Notes under the pieces: generated by a model
What the model was told of the DNA's origin: nothing
The model's database searches: none
The model's input: the letters and a program-made list of their open reading frames with translations, nothing else
Program-made: the position numbers and the translations under genes
Shown here: positions 1 through 8,646 of the stretch, piece by piece
Layout: each line of letters begins with the position of its first letter
Numbering within the stretch: position 1 is the first letter of the stretch
NCBI RefSeq assembly: GCF_030816715.1
Contig: NZ_JAUSYH010000001.1
Span: 2,356,001 to 2,420,000 of the forward strand
Reading direction: 5' to 3'
Origin: Streptomyces achromogenes
GTDB taxonomy: Bacteria > Actinomycetota > Actinomycetes > Streptomycetales > Streptomycetaceae
DNA: 64,000 nt

Positions 1-558
1 CACGCGTTGTTCGAGTTCCGCCCACGGCACGTCGTTGTCGATCACGATGTCGGCGATCGCCCGGCGGTTCTCACGGGTCGCCTGGGCGGCCATGCGGGCG
101 CGGGCGTCCTCCTCCGTCATGCCTCGCAGCCGGACGAGCCGGTCGAGCTGGGTGTCGGGTCCTGCGTCGACGACGATCACGACGTCGTACAGGGGGGCGA
201 GGCCGTTCTCGGTGAGGAGGGGGACGTCGTGGACGACCACGGCGTCGTCGGGGGCCGCCGTCTCGAGGTCGTGGGAGCGGGCGCCGACGAGGGGGTGCAC
301 GATCGAGTTGAGGAGGGCGAGTCGCTCGGGGTCGGCGAAGACGATGGATCCCAGCCGGGGACGGTCGAGGGTGCCGTCGGGCGTCAGCACGTCCTTCCCG
401 AAGGCGTCGACGACCGCCGCGAGACCCGGGGTGCCCGGGGCGACGACCTCGCGTGCGATGCGGTCCGCGTCGATGAGCACGGCTCCTCGCTCGACGAGCA
501 GCCGTGACACCTCGCTCTTGCCGGCGCCGATCCCGCCGGTCAGGCCCACCTTCAGCAT
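1..558 (-). CDS. coaE: Dephospho-CoA kinase, C-terminus outside window
   Basis: Phosphorylates the 3'-hydroxyl of dephospho-CoA, the last step of coenzyme A synthesis, in the cytosol. The protein begins [15 protein letters not shown], with the P-loop GGIGAGKS at residues 8-15. Further CoaE signatures follow: [10 protein letters not shown], the HPLV segment, and the lid region with the RxxxRG-type motif ([10 protein letters not shown]). The ATG at 556-558 is the only sensible start because it places the P-loop at the N-terminus, as is usual. 186 codons are visible and the frame stays open to the window edge, so only the C-terminal part (about 15-30 residues in common homologues) is missing. 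The PAC2 gene reads in the same direction just upstream. Identification is secure. Confidence 0.93.
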   Translation of the reverse strand, partial: MLKVGLTGGIGAGKSEVSRLLVERGAVLIDADRIAREVVAPGTPGLAAVVDAFGKDVLTPDGTLDRPRLGSIVFADPERLALLNSIVHPLVGARSHDLETAAPDDAVVVHDVPLLTENGLAPLYDVVIVVDAGPDTQLDRLVRLRGMTEEDARARMAAQATRENRRAIADIVIDNDVPWAELEQRV

Positions 559-664
559 GAGCGGTAGCTTAGGGCCTGCCGGCGACGGCGCGCCCGGCGG
601 TCCCGGCCCACCGATTCCCGGGCGCCCGTCCGTGTGCGGCGTCGCCCGGGAGGCAGCGGGCTGC

Positions 665-1603
665 TCAGCCCTCGCCCTCGCGTTCCGCGAGGAAGCGTTC
701 GAATTCCAGCCCGATCTCGTCGGCGGACGGGATGTCGACCGGCTCGGCGAGCATGTTGCCGCGGGTCTCGGCGCCGGCGGCGGCGTCGTACTGGTGCTCG
801 AGGCCCTGGACGAGTGAGGTCAGCTCCTCGTCGCCTTCCTGGATCTGGCGGTCGATCTCGGTCTGCGTGCGGTGTGCGTCCGTGCGCAGGGCGTGGGCGA
901 CGGCGGGCAGGACCAGTCCGGTCGCCGCGGTGATCGCCTCGAGGACCGTCAGGGCGGCGTCGGGGTACGCGGAGCGGGCGATGTAGTGCGGCACGTGCGC
1001 GGCGACGCCCAGGATGTCGTGGCCGGCTTCCATCAGGCGGTACTCGACGAGCGCCTCGGCGCTGCCGGGGACCTGGGCCTCGTCGAAGGGGCTGCGGTGG
1101 CCGGGCATGAGGTCGGTGCGGTTGCCGTGCGGGGTGAGGCCCACGGGTCGCGTGTGCGGTACGCCCATGGGAATGCCGTGGAAGTTGACGGACAGGCGGA
1201 CGCCGAGCCGTTCGATGATCTGCTGTACGGCGGCGGCGAAGCGCTCCCACTCGACGTCCGGCTCGGGGCCCGACAGCAGGAGGAAGGGCGCGCCGGTGGT
1301 GTCCTGGAGGAGCCGTACCTCGATGGCCGGTTCCTCGTACTCGCTCCACCGGTCGCGTTTGAAGGTGAGCAGCGGGCGGCGGGCGCGGTAGTCGACGAGC
1401 CGGTCGTGGTCGAAGCGGGCGACGAGTTGGTGGGGCAGCGAGTCGAGCAGCCGCTCGACGATCTGGTCGCCGGTCTCGCCCGCGTCGATGTATCCGTCGA
1501 AGTGGTAGAGCATGACAAGTCCGGCCGACTCCTGGGCCAGCGCCATGTCGACGACTGCCAGGCCCTTCGGCTCCCATGCGTACAGACTCTGCGGATCAAG
1601 CAC
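665..1603 (-). CDS. PAC2 family protein
   Basis: A 312-residue protein of the PAC2 family (proteasome assembly chaperone 2-like fold), conserved across actinobacteria. Its biochemical role is unknown, and related archaeal and eukaryotic proteins help assemble proteasomes. Recognisable segments are the N-terminal [16 protein letters not shown], the [16 protein letters not shown] block and the [12 protein letters not shown] block. The start is the GTG at 1601-1603 ([14 protein letters not shown]), preceded by GGAGGA nine bases upstream. A longer frame to 1675 lacks a ribosome site and would read into the rpsA terminator. It lies downstream of that terminator, so it probably has its own promoter. 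The family call is firm; no function is claimed. Confidence 0.85.
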   Translation of the reverse strand: MLDPQSLYAWEPKGLAVVDMALAQESAGLVMLYHFDGYIDAGETGDQIVERLLDSLPHQLVARFDHDRLVDYRARRPLLTFKRDRWSEYEEPAIEVRLLQDTTGAPFLLLSGPEPDVEWERFAAAVQQIIERLGVRLSVNFHGIPMGVPHTRPVGLTPHGNRTDLMPGHRSPFDEAQVPGSAEALVEYRLMEAGHDILGVAAHVPHYIARSAYPDAALTVLEAITAATGLVLPAVAHALRTDAHRTQTEIDRQIQEGDEELTSLVQGLEHQYDAAAGAETRGNMLAEPVDIPSADEIGLEFERFLAEREGEG

Positions 1604-1714
1604 TTGGACCGCTCCTCCTCGTGTTCCTTTGGAACAACGCCCGTGGCAGCGTGGGCATTCCCGTCCGAGCTCCATGATCGGACGACTCGTGCGGGGCGTG
1701 GGCCGCGGTCAGCA

Positions 1715-1750
1715 CCGAGGGCCCGCACCTCGAAAGGTGCGGGCCCTCGG
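1715..1750 (-). terminator. Terminator hairpin downstream of rpsA
   Basis: A perfect 16-bp inverted repeat with a CGAA tetraloop lies between the rpsA stop (1806) and the PAC2 start (1603). No T-tract follows, as is common for Streptomyces terminators. It should end rpsA transcription. Confidence 0.85.
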
Positions 1751-1805
1751 CTACGTGCTACGCCTCAGTGGCTGCGATCGCAGCGGTTGCTGCGGTCTGC
1801 TGCGA

Positions 1806-3311
1806 TCAGCTCTGGCCGCCGGCCAGCTTCTCGCGCAGCGCGGCGAGCGCCTCGTCCGAGGCCAGCGCGCCGGACGTGTCGGCACCCTCGGAGGAGTAGG
1901 AGCCGCCGCCACCGCTGGACGCGGCCGGAGCCGCACCCGCCGTGTCGCCGCCCTCGGCAGCGGCCTTCTCGTCCGCCTCGCGGGACTTGATGACCTGAGC
2001 CTGGTGCTGCTCGAAGCGCGTCTGCGCCTCGGCGTACTGGTTCTCCCAGACCTCACGCTGCGACTCGAAGCCCTCGAGCCAGTCGTTGGTCTCGGGGTCG
2101 AAGCCCTCGGGGTAGATGTAGTTGCCCTGGTCGTCGTACGACGCGGCCATGCCGTAGAGCGTCGGGTCGAACTCGACCGAGGCCGGGTCGGAGCCGAAGG
2201 ACTCGTTGGCCTGCTTCAGCGACAGCGAGATCCGACGACGCTCGAGGTCGATGTCGATGACCTTGACGAAGATCTCGTCGTTGACCTGGACGACCTGCTC
2301 CGGGATCTCCACGTGGCGCTCGGCCAGCTCGGAGATGTGGACCAGACCCTCGATGCCCTCGTCCACGCGGACGAACGCACCGAACGGAACCAGCTTCGTG
2401 ACCTTGCCGGGCACGACCTGGCCGATCTGGTGGGTGCGGGCGAACTGCTGCCACGGGTCTTCCTGGGTCGCCTTCAGCGACAGGGAGACGCGCTCGCGGT
2501 CCATGTCGACGTCGAGGACCTCGACCGTGACCTCCTGGCCGACCTCGACGACCTCGGAGGGGTGGTCGATGTGCTTCCAGGACAGCTCGGAGACGTGGAC
2601 CAGACCGTCGACGCCACCCAGGTCCACGAAGGCACCGAAGTTGACGATCGAGGAGACGACGCCGGAGCGGACCTGACCCTTCTGGAGGGTCGTGAGGAAC
2701 GTCTGGCGCACCTCGGACTGGGTCTGCTCCAGCCAGGCGCGGCGGGACAGGACCACGTTGTTGCGGTTCTTGTCCAGCTCGATGATCTTGGCCTCGAGCT
2801 CCTTGCCCACGTAGGGCTGGAGGTCGCGGACGCGGCGCATCTCGACGAGGGAGGCCGGCAGGAAGCCACGGAGGCCGATGTCGAGGATGAGACCACCCTT
2901 GACGACCTCGATGACGGTGCCGGTGACGATGCCGTCCTCTTCCTTGATCTTCTCGATCGTGCCCCAGGCGCGCTCGTACTGGGCGCGCTTCTTCGAGAGG
3001 ATCAGGCGGCCTTCCTTGTCCTCCTTCTGGAGAACAAGGGCTTCGATCTCGTCACCGACGGCGACGACCTCGTTGGGGTCGACGTCGTGCTTGATCGAGA
3101 GTTCGCGGCTCGGGATGACACCTTCGGTCTTGTAACCGATGTCGAGCAGGACCTCGTCCCGGTCGACCTTCACGATGACGCCGTCGACGATGTCGCCGTC
3201 GTTGAAGTACTTGATCGTCTCGTCGATCGCGGCGAGGAAGGCTTCCTCGTTACCGATGTCGTTGACCGCAACCTGCGGGGTGGTGGCGGTGGTCTCGGTG
3301 CTGCTCGTCAT
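1806..3311 (-). CDS. rpsA: 30S ribosomal protein S1
   Basis: Binds mRNA on the small ribosomal subunit and helps load leadered messages. The 501-residue product has four successive S1 RNA-binding repeats, at about residues 35-105, 120-190, 208-278 and 293-363 (for example VSSIVNFGAFVDLGGVDGLVHVSEL and the matching VTKLVPFGAFVRVDEGIEGLVHISEL segment). A charged tail ends in a Gly/Ser-rich stretch. Four repeats rather than the six of E. coli S1 is normal for actinobacteria. The ATG at 3309-3311 gives the conserved MTSSTE start; the open frame upstream to 3662 is non-coding leader. It is a single-gene transcript with its own promoter and terminator. Confidence 0.97.
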   Translation of the reverse strand: MTSSTETTATTPQVAVNDIGNEEAFLAAIDETIKYFNDGDIVDGVIVKVDRDEVLLDIGYKTEGVIPSRELSIKHDVDPNEVVAVGDEIEALVLQKEDKEGRLILSKKRAQYERAWGTIEKIKEEDGIVTGTVIEVVKGGLILDIGLRGFLPASLVEMRRVRDLQPYVGKELEAKIIELDKNRNNVVLSRRAWLEQTQSEVRQTFLTTLQKGQVRSGVVSSIVNFGAFVDLGGVDGLVHVSELSWKHIDHPSEVVEVGQEVTVEVLDVDMDRERVSLSLKATQEDPWQQFARTHQIGQVVPGKVTKLVPFGAFVRVDEGIEGLVHISELAERHVEIPEQVVQVNDEIFVKVIDIDLERRRISLSLKQANESFGSDPASVEFDPTLYGMAASYDDQGNYIYPEGFDPETNDWLEGFESQREVWENQYAEAQTRFEQHQAQVIKSREADEKAAAEGGDTAGAAPAASSGGGGSYSSEGADTSGALASDEALAALREKLAGGQS

Positions 3312-3509
3312 GTGGGAAAGGGCTCCGGTTACGGACAGAAAGTCGTAGGTACTGCTACGCCGGGAGCCCGTGTCGCTCTGAAGAAGCCGGACAGCCAAGG
3401 ACGCGCCCCACCAGGAACCGGTGACGACGCCTCGAAAACCGAGGGACATACAACAGATGCGAGCGCAGCCTGCTACGTCTGAGGTGCGCAGGCTCGCAGC
3501 GCAACTTGT

Positions 3510-3538
3510 AGCATACGGGGGCAGCCGGGCAGGGTCAA
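3510..3538 (-). promoter_or_regulatory. rpsA promoter (sigma-70/HrdB type)
   Basis: Read on the minus strand there is TTGACC, a 17-bp spacer, then TATGCT. This is close to the HrdB consensus and one of the cleanest promoters in the window. It implies a leader of about 190 nt before the rpsA ATG at 3311, long enough for regulation, although no recognisable riboswitch was seen in it. Confidence 0.75.
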
Positions 3539-3688
3539 TGCGCGAAGGCGCACACCCGGGGCGGAACACCGCATACCCGGCACACAACCTTTCTCCTGAG
3601 GCCATGCAGGCCGCAGGAAGCCCCTCCGGCGACACCTCGGTGCGCCGTCGGGCGGGTTGCACGGAAGAGTACGACGAGGGAGCCCATC

Positions 3689-4510
3689 ATCCAAGAGCCC
3701 GCATCGTCCGAGCCGGCCCTCGAGCCGGAAGCCACCCGACGCGACGCCGACGTCGCCGAGAGCTCCCGGGCCAACCGGGGCTGGTGGGACCGCAACGCGG
3801 ACGAATACCAGGTCGAGCACGGCACCTTCCTCGGCGACGACCGCTTCGTGTGGGGACCCGAGGGTCTGGACGAGGTGGAGGCCGAGCTGCTCGGCCCGCC
3901 GGAGGAACTGAAGGGACGGTCGGTCCTGGAGATCGGCGCGGGTGCGGCGCAGTGCGCGCGCTGGCTGGCCGCGCAGGGCGCCCGTCCGGTCGCCCTGGAC
4001 CTCTCCCACCGGCAGCTCCAGCACGCGCTGCGCATCGGCGGCTCGTTCCCGCTGGTGTGCGCCGACGCGGGCGCGCTGCCCTTCGCGGACGCCTCCTTCG
4101 ACCTGGCCTGCTCGGCGTACGGAGCGCTGCCGTTCGTCGCCGATCCGGTGCTGGTGCTGCGGGAGGTGCGGCGGGTGCTGCGTCCGGGCGGGCGCTTCGT
4201 GTTCTCGGTGACCCACCCGATCCGCTGGGCGTTTCCCGACGAGCCGGGTCCCGAGGGCCTGTCCGTGTCCGCCTCCTACTTCGACCGCACTCCCTACGTC
4301 GAGCAGGACGATCAGGGCCGCGCCGTGTACGTGGAGCATCACCGCACGCTCGGCGACCGGGTCCGCGACATCGTGGCGGGCGGCTTCCGGCTGGTGGACC
4401 TGGTCGAGCCCGAGTGGCCGGCCTGGAACTCGTCGGAGTGGGGCGGCTGGTCCCCGTTGCGCGGAAACCTGATCCCGGGGACGGCCGTCTTCGTCTGCGA
4501 GCGCGACTAG
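3689..4510 (+). CDS. Class I SAM-dependent methyltransferase, non-standard start
   Basis: A small-molecule methyltransferase of the Methyltransf_11 type; the substrate is unknown. Visible motifs are the SAM-binding motif I VLEIGAGAAQCARWL, an acidic residue at the end of strand 2 (VALDLS), CADAGALPF, and the post-II segment EVRRVLRPGGRFVFSVTHPI. The family N-terminus (NRGWWDRNADEYQVEHG, then FLGDDRFVWGPEGL) lies upstream of the first standard start codon in this frame (GTG at 3848). No ATG, GTG or TTG occurs between that N-terminus and the preceding stop. A GAGGGAG ribosome site at 3676-3682 precedes two ATC codons at 3686 and 3689, so ATC is the likely start. Starting at GTG 3848 would delete about 53 conserved residues. 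Function call firm, exact start inferred. Confidence 0.8.
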   Translation: MQEPASSEPALEPEATRRDADVAESSRANRGWWDRNADEYQVEHGTFLGDDRFVWGPEGLDEVEAELLGPPEELKGRSVLEIGAGAAQCARWLAAQGARPVALDLSHRQLQHALRIGGSFPLVCADAGALPFADASFDLACSAYGALPFVADPVLVLREVRRVLRPGGRFVFSVTHPIRWAFPDEPGPEGLSVSASYFDRTPYVEQDDQGRAVYVEHHRTLGDRVRDIVAGGFRLVDLVEPEWPAWNSSEWGGWSPLRGNLIPGTAVFVCERD

Positions 4511-4651
4511 GGCGAGCGTGCGTGCCAGACGCCGCCGGGCAGGCGGGACTTTCGAAACACGCCCCTGGCCAGGGACGTGTCCGACCGTGCCCGACCGCTC
4601 GCTCCGCCCTGCCGTCCCGTCGCGCCTCGCTGTCCATCGCGCCCGTCCGCC

Positions 4652-4693
4652 TACGCGCGCGTTCGTATACGGCCGTCCGCGCACGCGCGCGTA
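4652..4693. repeat. 11-bp inverted repeat of alternating CG
   Basis: TACGCGCGCGT at 4652-4662 is matched by its exact reverse complement at 4683-4693, with a 20-nt loop. It lies in the 218-bp gap between the methyltransferase and hrpB. It could terminate the methyltransferase transcript. The arms are alternating purine-pyrimidine and could adopt a left-handed helix. Confidence 0.5.
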
Positions 4694-4728
4694 CGTGCAG
4701 GGAGGGCGGGGCGTACGACACTGGGTGC

Positions 4729-7275
4729 GTGATCCCCCGTTTCGACGCCCTGGACGCGCTGCCCGTGCGGGCCGCCCTGCCCGACCTGAACGACGCCCTG
4801 GAGGGGCACGGCGCGGCCGTGCTCGCCGCGCCGCCCGGCACCGGCAAGACGACGCTGGTGCCGCTGGTGCTGGCCGGGCTGCTGGGCGAGGGGCCCGCGC
4901 GGCGGGTGGTGGTGGCCGAGCCGCGGCGTATCGCGGCGCGGGCCGCGGCGCGCCGGATGGCCTGGCTGCTGGGCGAGCGGCCCGGGGACAGCGTCGGTCA
5001 CACCGTGCGTGGGGAGCGGGTCGGGGGGCGGCACACGCGTGTGGAGGTGGTCACGACCGGCGTGCTGCTGCAGCGGCTCCAGCGCGACCAGGAGCTGACG
5101 GGTGTCGACGTGGTGGTGCTGGACGAGTGCCATGAGCGCCATCTCGACGCGGACGCCTCGGCGGCATTTCTGTGGGACGTGCGCGAGACGCTGCGGCCCG
5201 AGCTGCGGCTGGTGGCCGCTTCCGCGACGACGGACACGGCCGGTTGGGCGCGGCTGCTGGGCGGGGCGCCGGTGGTCCGGGCCCACGGCTCGGCGTTCGA
5301 CGTCGAGGTGGTGTGGGCGCCGCCGGTGCGCGCCGTGCGCCCGCCGCACGGGATGCGGGTCGATCCGGCTCTGTTGGCGCATGTGGCGTCGGTGGTGCGG
5401 CGGGCGCTCGCGGAGCGGTCGGGGGACGTGCTGTGTTTCCTGCCGGGCGTCGGGGAGATCGCGCGGGTCGCGGGGCAGCTGGGGGCGCCGCCGGGAGTGG
5501 ACGTGCTGCAGGTGCACGGCCGGTCGCCGGCCCAGGTGCAGGACGCGGTGCTGTCGCCCGGTGTGCGGCGCAGGGTGGTGCTCGCCACGTCCGTGGCGGA
5601 GTCCTCGCTGACCGTGCCGGGGGTACGGGTGGTGGTGGACTCGGGTCTGGCGCGGGAGCCGCGGGTGGACCACGCGCGTGGGCTGAGCGCGCTGACGACC
5701 GTGCGGGCCTCGCAGGCGGCGGGACGGCAGCGGGCGGGGCGGGCCGGGCGTGAGGCGCCGGGGGCGGTGTACCGGTGCTGGGCGCAGGCGGAGGACGGCC
5801 GGCTGCCGGCGTTCCCGGCTCCGGAGATCAAGGTGGCCGATCTGACGGCGTTCGCGCTGCAGGCGGCCTGCTGGGGCGATCCGGACGCGTCGGGGCTGGC
5901 GTTGCTGGACGCACCGCCGGCCGGGGCGATGGCGGCGGCACGGGAGCTGCTGACGGCGATCGGCGCGGTCGACGCGGCGGGCCGGGCGACGTCCCGCGGG
6001 GTGCGGCTGGCTCGGCTGGGGTTGCATCCGCGGCTGGGGCGGGCGCTGCTGGACGGGGCGGCGCTGGTGGGGGTGGAGCGGGCGGCGGAGGTGGTCGCGC
6101 TGCTGAGCGAGGAGGCGCCGCGGGAGTACGGCGACGATCTGGCGGCGGCGCTGCGTGGCGCCCTACGTGGGGGCGACGCCTATGCGGGGAGGTGGCGGTC
6201 GGAGGTGCGGCGGCTGCGGGCCGTCGCGGCGGACGTCGACGTGCCGCCCGCGCGGCGGGCGTCGTCGGCTGCGGGAGCCTCGAGGGGCGGGGCGGCCGAC
6301 GGTGAGGATCTGACCGTCGGCCGTGTGGTGGCCCTGGCCTTCCCGGAGCGGGTCGCGAGGTCCGACGGGGGGTCCTGGCTGATGGTCTCGGGGACCCGGG
6401 CGGAGGTGCGGGACGGGTCGGGTCTGCGGGGCGCCCGCTGGCTGGCCGTGGCCGTCGCGGACCGGCCGGTGGGCAGGGGGCACGCGCGCGTGCAGCTGGC
6501 GGCGGTGGTGGACGAGGAGGTGGCCCGGCTCGCGGCCGGCGCGCTGCTGGACGAGCGGGACGAGGTGCACTGGGCCGACGGGGATGTGGTGGCGCGGCGG
6601 GTGGAGCGGCTCGGGGCGGTGGAGCTGGGGGCGCGTCCGCTGCGGGACGCCGACCCGGCGCTCGTGCGCGGTGCGCTGGTGGAGGGGCTGGAGAAGGAGG
6701 GGCTGGGGCTGCTGCGCTGGTCGGCCGAGGCGGCCGTCCTGCGGCAGCGGCTGGCTTTTCTGCGGTTGCGGCTCGGTGAGCCGTGGCCCGACGTCGGCGA
6801 CGCGTCGTTGCACGCGCGCGTGGACGAATGGCTGGAGCCGGAGCTGGGCCGGGCGCGGCGGCGGAGCGATCTCGGGCGGATCGACGCGGGGGCGGCGCTC
6901 GGGAGGCTGTTGCCGTGGGCGTCCGGTGCGGCGGGCCGGCTGGACGAGCTGGCGCCCGAGCGGATCGCCGTCCCCAGCGGGTCCCGGGTGCGGATCGACT
7001 ACGCGGATCCGGAGCGGCCGGTGCTGGCGGTGAAGGTGCAGGAGATGTTCGGACTGCAGGAGTCGCCGCGGGTGGCGGGGGTGCCGTTGCTGGTGCACCT
7101 GCTGTCGCCCGCCGGGCGGCCCGTGGCCGTCACCGCGGACCTCGCGTCCTTCTGGCGGGAGGGATACAAGGGGGTGCGGGCGGAGTTGCGCGGCCGGTAC
7201 CCGAAGCATCCCTGGCCGGAGGATCCGGCGGGCGCGGAGCCGACCCGGCACACCAACGCGCGGCTCAGGCGGTGA
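4729..7275 (+). CDS. hrpB: ATP-dependent helicase HrpB
   Basis: A DEAH-type superfamily 2 RNA helicase of the HrpB family. Its cellular substrate is not well defined. The 848-residue product has Walker A GTGKT (37-41), motif II DECH (132-135, a variant of DEAH), motif III SAT (165-167), the helicase C domain with SVAESSLTVPGVRVVVDSG and QRAGRAGR, and the characteristic HrpB C-terminal region ending near RYPKHPWPEDP. The GTG at 4729-4731 (MIPRFDALDALPVR) is chosen because the family starts here. The frame is open far upstream, but that part is a shadow of the methyltransferase. No strong ribosome site is adjacent; the nearest GGAGG is about 25 nt upstream. The 3' end overlaps the convergent DUF3068 gene by 11 bp. 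Confidence 0.9.
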   Translation: MIPRFDALDALPVRAALPDLNDALEGHGAAVLAAPPGTGKTTLVPLVLAGLLGEGPARRVVVAEPRRIAARAAARRMAWLLGERPGDSVGHTVRGERVGGRHTRVEVVTTGVLLQRLQRDQELTGVDVVVLDECHERHLDADASAAFLWDVRETLRPELRLVAASATTDTAGWARLLGGAPVVRAHGSAFDVEVVWAPPVRAVRPPHGMRVDPALLAHVASVVRRALAERSGDVLCFLPGVGEIARVAGQLGAPPGVDVLQVHGRSPAQVQDAVLSPGVRRRVVLATSVAESSLTVPGVRVVVDSGLAREPRVDHARGLSALTTVRASQAAGRQRAGRAGREAPGAVYRCWAQAEDGRLPAFPAPEIKVADLTAFALQAACWGDPDASGLALLDAPPAGAMAAARELLTAIGAVDAAGRATSRGVRLARLGLHPRLGRALLDGAALVGVERAAEVVALLSEEAPREYGDDLAAALRGALRGGDAYAGRWRSEVRRLRAVAADVDVPPARRASSAAGASRGGAADGEDLTVGRVVALAFPERVARSDGGSWLMVSGTRAEVRDGSGLRGARWLAVAVADRPVGRGHARVQLAAVVDEEVARLAAGALLDERDEVHWADGDVVARRVERLGAVELGARPLRDADPALVRGALVEGLEKEGLGLLRWSAEAAVLRQRLAFLRLRLGEPWPDVGDASLHARVDEWLEPELGRARRRSDLGRIDAGAALGRLLPWASGAAGRLDELAPERIAVPSGSRVRIDYADPERPVLAVKVQEMFGLQESPRVAGVPLLVHLLSPAGRPVAVTADLASFWREGYKGVRAELRGRYPKHPWPEDPAGAEPTRHTNARLRR

Positions 7276-8257
7276 CCGGCCGCGGTGCGGCGGGGGCCGC
7301 GGCAGCGGGCGGCCGGGGGCGGCGGGCGCGGGCCTCGAGGTACAGGGAGAGCGACAGGAGCAGGACGGCCAGCAGGAGGAAGCTCCACGGCAGGTAGGAG
7401 GTCAGCAGCAGGACCAGGGTGCGGTTGGCCTTGACGACGGACACCGTGTGATCGATGTAGTCCTCGCGCATCTTGACGTGTCCGGCGAACGCGGTGACCT
7501 TGGCGCGGCCGCCGAGGAGGGTGCCGCCGCGCAGTTCCTCCTGATGGATCTCCTCGCCGTTGACGGGTGCTCCGGTGACGGGTTCGACCCAGAACTTGCG
7601 GACCGTGGTGTACCAGCGGGTGGTGCCGGTCCTGGCGACGTCCGCCGGGGTGATGCCCTTGACCGGCATCGCCTTGGGCAGGGCGACCTGGGTCCAGGGG
7701 ACGGTCTGCTCGAAGTAGTAGACCGTCAGGCCGCGGAAGGTCCGGGTGCCCTGGTAGTGGATGGGGGCGCTGGTGCGGGTCTGGGCGTCGAAGTACTCGT
7801 AGTCGCGCTTCTCCGTCAGGAACGGCCACTTGAACTCGATGCCCTTGCGGCGGACGGGGTCGCCGTCGACCATCTCGCCGGTGGCGTGGACGGGTTCCTG
7901 GGTGTGGGCGTCGAAGATGTAGCGCTCGGGGACCTGGGAGACCATCTTGCCGTCGGGTCCCTGGACGTAGGACAGGCCGTCCCAGACGACGACGTCCCGG
8001 CCGGCCGTCTTCTCGATCTTCTCGGAGGCTTCGACGTCTCCCTTGAGCGTCTGCACGATGGTGACGCGGGGGACCGTGCGGGCGGTGAGGCTGCCGTAGT
8101 CGAGGAGGGTGGCGTTCCTGGCCTCCAGGACCATCGTCTGGTACTCGTTCGCGGGGATCTTGGCCAGGCGGGGGAAGGCGTACCAGCGCATGAGCGGGGA
8201 GAGCGCCGCGAAGAACACGGCGAGGGCGAGCAGGATCAGACTTGTCGTGCGGCGCAT
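7265..8257 (-). CDS. DUF3068 membrane-anchored protein (PorA-like family)
   Basis: A 330-residue envelope protein of the DUF3068 family, whose members are sometimes named porin PorA family proteins. An N-terminal hydrophobic segment (residues 5-22) and a C-terminal one (about 285-308, LLLTSYLPWSFLLLAVLLLS) flank a large, probably extracytoplasmic region. A short basic C-terminus follows. Conserved blocks include the VVWDGLSYVQGP region and the YTVRKFWVEPVTG-like RWYTTVRKFWVEPVTG block. The ATG at 8257 has a strong AGGAGG seven bases upstream. It lies 29 bp downstream of the tiny membrane gene and is probably co-transcribed with it. No enzymatic function is known. Confidence 0.85.
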   Translation of the reverse strand: MRRTTSLILLALAVFFAALSPLMRWYAFPRLAKIPANEYQTMVLEARNATLLDYGSLTARTVPRVTIVQTLKGDVEASEKIEKTAGRDVVVWDGLSYVQGPDGKMVSQVPERYIFDAHTQEPVHATGEMVDGDPVRRKGIEFKWPFLTEKRDYEYFDAQTRTSAPIHYQGTRTFRGLTVYYFEQTVPWTQVALPKAMPVKGITPADVARTGTTRWYTTVRKFWVEPVTGAPVNGEEIHQEELRGGTLLGGRAKVTAFAGHVKMREDYIDHTVSVVKANRTLVLLLTSYLPWSFLLLAVLLLSLSLYLEARARRPRPPAAAAPAAPRPVTA

Positions 8258-8286
8258 CTCGGCCTCCTTCGCGGGCGGCGGTGGGG

Positions 8287-8421
8287 TCAGGGGTGGGCGG
8301 GGACGGTGGTCAGCAGGGGTTTCGGGGAGGTCCGGCCGGCCGGGGCGCCGAGCGCGGTGAGGGCGAACACCAGGGCGAGCGCGAGGGCGAGGCCGGTCGC
8401 GGCGGCGATCAGAGCGCGCAT
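8287..8421 (-). CDS. Small single-pass membrane protein (SPW_0924-like)
   Basis: A 44-residue protein: a short MRA start, a hydrophobic stretch LIAAATGLALALALVFAL (a single membrane segment or signal anchor) and a polar tail ending KPLLTTVPAHP. The ATG at 8419-8421 has a near-perfect AGGAGG five bases upstream, which strongly supports translation; the longer frame to 8517 has no ribosome site. It resembles a tiny streptomycete family that I recall under the name SPW_0924. It probably forms an operon with the DUF3068 gene 29 bp downstream. Function unknown. Confidence 0.75.
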   Translation of the reverse strand: MRALIAAATGLALALALVFALTALGAPAGRTSPKPLLTTVPAHP

Positions 8422-8520
8422 CGGGGCCTCCTGAAGCGGCGGAACTCGCACGAACTGACAGGGCGTCAGGTCGGGCACCGTAGCAACGGGCGCGCGAGAT
8501 GAGAACACGTCGGACACGAC

Positions 8521-8556
8521 GACGGCGGCCCCTCGGTGCGGAGAGGGGCCGCCGTC
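8521..8556 (-). terminator. Terminator downstream of the lytic transglycosylase gene
   Basis: A perfect 14-bp inverted repeat (arms 8521-8534 and 8543-8556) with an 8-nt loop. It lies 90 bp past the transglycosylase stop and before the small membrane gene, so it separates the two minus-strand transcripts. Confidence 0.8.
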
Positions 8557-8646
8557 ATCGTGCGGAGAGCGGTGCGGACCGCATGGGACGTGCGGGCGGG
8601 TACGGACGTGCGGGCGGCTGCGGCCCGGCCGCCCCGCCGCCCGGTC

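Noticed and set aside
1512..3482. 656-codon plus-strand frame antisense to rpsA
   Set aside because: Low-complexity Asp/Leu/Val composition and exact overlap with rpsA, which has clear S1 repeats.
3421..4728. N-terminal extension of hrpB back to 3421
   Set aside because: The extension overlaps the methyltransferase in another frame and shows no protein-like features.
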